From an uncultured Phascolarctobacterium sp. (GTDB taxonomy: Bacteria > Bacillota > Negativicutes > Acidaminococcales > Acidaminococcaceae), in contig NZ_CAJMEH010000002.1 in the NCBI RefSeq assembly GCF_905212365.1, forward strand, positions 1 through 64,000: a stretch of 64,000 nucleotides of DNA, written 5' to 3'. Of this stretch, positions 61,320 to 64,000 are shown piece after piece. Under the pieces are notes generated by a model, which saw only the letters and a program-made list of their open reading frames with translations, was not told the DNA's origin and searched no databases. Positions within the stretch are counted from its first letter, which is position 1. Each line of letters begins with the position of its first letter. The position numbers and the translations under genes are program-made.

Positions 61320-62708
61320 CTATTTTGTAAACAAGCCCAAACCAATGCTGACGCTGCGTTCCTTGCCGTCGGACGGCTTATTGACCACCTGCCCGTTAAT
61401 AGCCATTACGCTGCTGCCGCCGCCGTCAAAATTAACTGCGTCCCGCGCGCCCAGCCGCAGCATATAGGCGGCCAGCTCCGCCAGCGTCAGCCCGGCAGAA
61501 TTATTATTGCGTCCGTCCACTACCACCAAAAGCACCGTGCCGTCCTTCTTCACGCCCACTGCGGTACGCGGCGCCTTGCCTTTGGCAATATCGGGAGCAA
61601 TGTTTTCCTCCTGCACCCGCACCTTCACACGTCCGCGTTCCACTAAAAGCGGACCGCCGCTGACCACGGTAGCTGCTGCATCGGCGGCGGCGCTGCCCAG
61701 ACCTTCCGTCAGCTCCACCCTATCGCCTACGCGCAGGGAAGCCAGAGCCGCCGCATTAACGCCATGCCCGGAAATAATCACGCTGCCCGGCGTAATCGGC
61801 ATATTGCCAGCAGTGGATACGGCTGTGACACGATTATTCGTCAGCTTCACCTCGCGGCCAAAGCTGTTGGTTTTAGTCGTAGGCGCATAATAGCTGTTGT
61901 ACAGCACTAAATCGTCGGCAATCCGCGCCCGGTTCATGCCCTTGATATGCAGCACGCTGCCATTGGGCAGACGCAGGCTGCCGGTATAGCCTATATCGGC
62001 CAGCACGTCGGTCGCGCCGTTCGTTACGATGATACCGCTGCGGGGCTGCTCGTCCATGGCCATCATCAAGCCCTGATTTTTAACCGTACCAATTACCCAG
62101 CCGTCGCTGTCAAAATAAGAAGCGTTAATAGCCGCCAGCATTTTTCTGACCGCCGCCTGCCGCGATACCAATCCGCGTCCGTTATAGGTTCCTGCCGCCG
62201 AAAAGGGCAGCAGCCTGTATTTAGCCGTTGGCGCAACCTCTACCGCATAAGCCTGAATCTGCCGCCCGTTCATCTCGTCCTGCAAATAGCTGTAGGTCAC
62301 GCCCTCGGCCAGCTTTTTGCTTTGCTTCACGATATTGATGCGGAAAATATCCACCACCAGACGGTGAGGCTCCTGCAGCTGGTAAATCTTGTATTGGCAA
62401 TCCTTTTTCAAATCGATAAGCAGTCTGGCGGAAGTCTTGCCCGCAGGCTCCAGCCGCACGCTCTTGATAGAGCCGTCGTTAATTTTCGGCTGCTGCTTCT
62501 TCGCCGTACTCTGCGGCAGCTCTAGTTCCAGCCTTAAATTATCTTTATCCGCCTTATAAGCGATAGGCTCCTTACTGTCCAGTACGATACGCACGCGCGC
62601 CGGACTGACGCTGGCGCGCAAATTATCGATAGGAGCGGCGTAAGCCAAGGACGCCAGCCCTAATAAAACGCAGGCTAAAGCGCCGCTGAAAAATTTTCTC
62701 ACTTGCAT
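61320..62708 (-). CDS. Phosphodiester glycosidase family protein with N-terminal AMIN-like domain
   Basis: 462 residues. A signal peptide (ACVLLGLASLAYAAPI) precedes an AMIN-like domain (about 25-120: VRIVLDSKEPIAYKAD, RLLIDLKKD, PHRLVVDIFRI) and a NAGPA-type domain (about 150-462) with INASYFDSDGWVIG, GIIVTNGATDVLADIGY and ARDAVNFDGGGSSVMAINGQ. NAGPA enzymes cleave sugar-phosphodiesters, and AMIN domains bind peptidoglycan, so an envelope polymer is the probable substrate. Between mreB and the S55 gene. Confidence 0.8.
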   Translation of the reverse strand: MQVRKFFSGALACVLLGLASLAYAAPIDNLRASVSPARVRIVLDSKEPIAYKADKDNLRLELELPQSTAKKQQPKINDGSIKSVRLEPAGKTSARLLIDLKKDCQYKIYQLQEPHRLVVDIFRINIVKQSKKLAEGVTYSYLQDEMNGRQIQAYAVEVAPTAKYRLLPFSAAGTYNGRGLVSRQAAVRKMLAAINASYFDSDGWVIGTVKNQGLMMAMDEQPRSGIIVTNGATDVLADIGYTGSLRLPNGSVLHIKGMNRARIADDLVLYNSYYAPTTKTNSFGREVKLTNNRVTAVSTAGNMPITPGSVIISGHGVNAAALASLRVGDRVELTEGLGSAAADAAATVVSGGPLLVERGRVKVRVQEENIAPDIAKGKAPRTAVGVKKDGTVLLVVVDGRNNNSAGLTLAELAAYMLRLGARDAVNFDGGGSSVMAINGQVVNKPSDGKERSVSIGLGLFTK

Positions 62709-62742
62709 ATAAGCCTCCCTGCTCTATAAAAGCTGTTCTGCG

Positions 62743-62777
62743 CAAAAATAAAAGAAAGGCTCCCCAATACGGGGAGC
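62743..62777 (-). terminator. Intrinsic terminator of mreB
   Basis: GCTCCCC and GGGGAGC pair around ATACG-like loop bases (62759-62777), followed on the minus strand by a T-rich run. It separates mreB from the glycosidase gene. Confidence 0.85.
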
Positions 62778-62814
62778 TCATCCGCACAACGCCCTGCGGC
62801 GCCGGCAGCTTCCT

Positions 62815-63840
62815 TTAAATATCCAAATTAGAAGCGGTATAAACAGTACCGGGATGCAGCTTATCCAAATTATCCAAAGCCTTGCCCGTACCTAAGGCTA
62901 CGCACTCCAAGGGATCGTCGGCAATATGCGTGGTGATGCCGGTTTCCTTCTGCAGTACCTCTGCCAAACCGTCCAGCAGCGCGCCGCCGCCGGTCAGATA
63001 AATACCGTTATCCACAATGTCGGAGGCCAGCTCCGGCGGGCATTTTTCCAATACGCTGCGCACCGTAGCGATTAAGGAAGCGATGGAATCCTCCAAAGCC
63101 AGACGGCAGTCCTCGCTGGTAACGCTGAAGGTCGTAGGCAAGCCGGTCACAAGGTCTCTGCCGCGCACGGTAATGGATTCGCTGCGCCCATGGGGCGATA
63201 CGGTAGCCACCTTCATCTTAATTTCTTCGGCAGTACGCTCGCCGATGGACACATTATGCACCTTTTTCACATAGCGCACGATGGCGTCGTCAAAATGGTC
63301 GCCGCCGATGCGGATGGAAGAATCCACCACAATACCGCCCAGGCTTAAAACGGCTATATCCGTAGTCCCGCCGCCGATATCCACCACCATATTGCCGCGC
63401 GGCACGGAAATATCGATGCCTGCGCCTAAAGCGGCGGCCAAGGGCTCCTCAATCAAATAGGTTTTCGCCGCGCCGCCGTTGGATGTAGCCTCCATTACGG
63501 CGCGCTTCTCTACGGAGGTGATGCCGATGGGCACGCAGGTCATAACGCGGGGCTTAAAGAAAAGGCTTTTTCCCGCTACCTTTTCGATAACGTAGGTTAA
63601 TAATTTCTGGGTCACAGTATAATTGGCGATAACGCCTTCCTTTAACGGACGAATGGCCTCGATGCTGCCGGGCGCGCGCCCCAGCATTTCACGGGCGTCC
63701 TCGCCCACGGCCAGCACCTTATTGCGCACCTTATCGATAGCCACTACGCTGGGCTCCTTTAAAACTACGCCCTTACCCTTCACAAACACAAGGATATTAG
63801 CCGTGCCAAGGTCAATGCCTATATCCATACTTTTAAACAT
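62815..63840 (-). CDS. mreB: MreB-family cell-shape protein
   Basis: 341 residues. DIGIDLGTANILVFVKGKGVV is the first phosphate loop, NMVVDIGGGTTDIAVLSLGG the second, and YLTGGGALLDGLAEVL the adenosine motif of the actin fold. It guides cell-wall synthesis in rods. AGGAGA precedes the start. It could be the Mbl paralogue, since mreCD do not follow. It is transcribed after murA. Confidence 0.93.
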   Translation of the reverse strand: MFKSMDIGIDLGTANILVFVKGKGVVLKEPSVVAIDKVRNKVLAVGEDAREMLGRAPGSIEAIRPLKEGVIANYTVTQKLLTYVIEKVAGKSLFFKPRVMTCVPIGITSVEKRAVMEATSNGGAAKTYLIEEPLAAALGAGIDISVPRGNMVVDIGGGTTDIAVLSLGGIVVDSSIRIGGDHFDDAIVRYVKKVHNVSIGERTAEEIKMKVATVSPHGRSESITVRGRDLVTGLPTTFSVTSEDCRLALEDSIASLIATVRSVLEKCPPELASDIVDNGIYLTGGGALLDGLAEVLQKETGITTHIADDPLECVALGTGKALDNLDKLHPGTVYTASNLDI

Positions 63841-63878
63841 GTTCTTTCTCCTGTTCTTTTCTGCTCTCCGGTCAGAGC

Positions 63879-64000
<122 letters not shown>

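Overview
The window is from a diderm Firmicute of the class Negativicutes. Bacillota-type features (near-consensus sigma-A promoters, strong AGGAGG ribosome binding sites, a SpoIVB-type S55 peptidase) sit beside a complete set of genes for lipopolysaccharide and outer-membrane assembly. The details suggest an Acidaminococcales / Phascolarctobacterium-like gut organism, but that placement is inference. Every gene I can support lies on the minus strand, so transcription runs from high to low coordinates; most plus-strand open frames are antisense shadows.

1-7.1 kb is an AT-rich accessory region. It holds a DUF3990 toxin-like gene with its HTH partner, a SWIM zinc-finger protein, a DUF4143 ATPase with a frameshift in its P-loop that interrupts a truncated HAD hydrolase, and an RloA/RloB (AbiL-like) defence pair whose rloB is frameshifted near its start. 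7.1-7.85 kb has no intact gene: it holds a 104-base nested palindrome, a small terminator and a decayed membrane acyltransferase.

7.8-21.5 kb is a surface-glycan locus: pyruvyl transferase, GT4, PIG-L deacetylase (broken), O-antigen polymerase/ligase (broken), a sugar-binding DXD glycosyltransferase, GT8, a phosphoethanolamine transferase, GT2, two AlbA_2-type regulators (one a remnant), and a second phosphoethanolamine transferase split by a G8 tract that may be phase variable. 21.6-23.4 kb is a 1.7-kb islet bounded by 61-bp direct repeats of the 3' part of tRNA-Ser(GCT); it carries a HEPN/MNT toxin-antitoxin pair and an orphan RelB/DinJ antitoxin. A second tRNA, Ser(TGA), follows.

23.6-64 kb is a GC-richer, intact, tightly packed core. 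In transcription order it runs murA (partial), mreB, a phosphodiester glycosidase, an S55 peptidase, mlaE-mlaF-mlaD (MlaD carries a C-terminal barrel), tolC, tamB, a sigma factor, a single-pass membrane protein, bamA, an unknown barrel-like protein, three OmpH/Skp-like genes, lpxD, an LpxL-type acyltransferase, lpxC, fabZ, lpxA, lpxI, lpxB, msbA, a waaA-lpxK fusion, kdsB, kdsA, kdsD, kdsC, a second LpxL-type acyltransferase, lptC, lptA, lptB, lptF/G, a DUF3084 protein, a RuvC-like nuclease and a cyclodeaminase. Together these make Kdo-lipid A, flip it (MsbA), export it (Lpt), insert outer-membrane proteins (BamA, Skp, TamB) and move phospholipids (Mla).

The most interesting points are the sigma factor next to an anti-sigma-like membrane protein directly before bamA, the uncharacterised 422-residue protein behind bamA, the tRNA-Ser toxin-antitoxin islet, the G8 tract, and the tolC promoter with an operator-like palindrome. 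All statements come from reading the sequence; no search or structure prediction was run.
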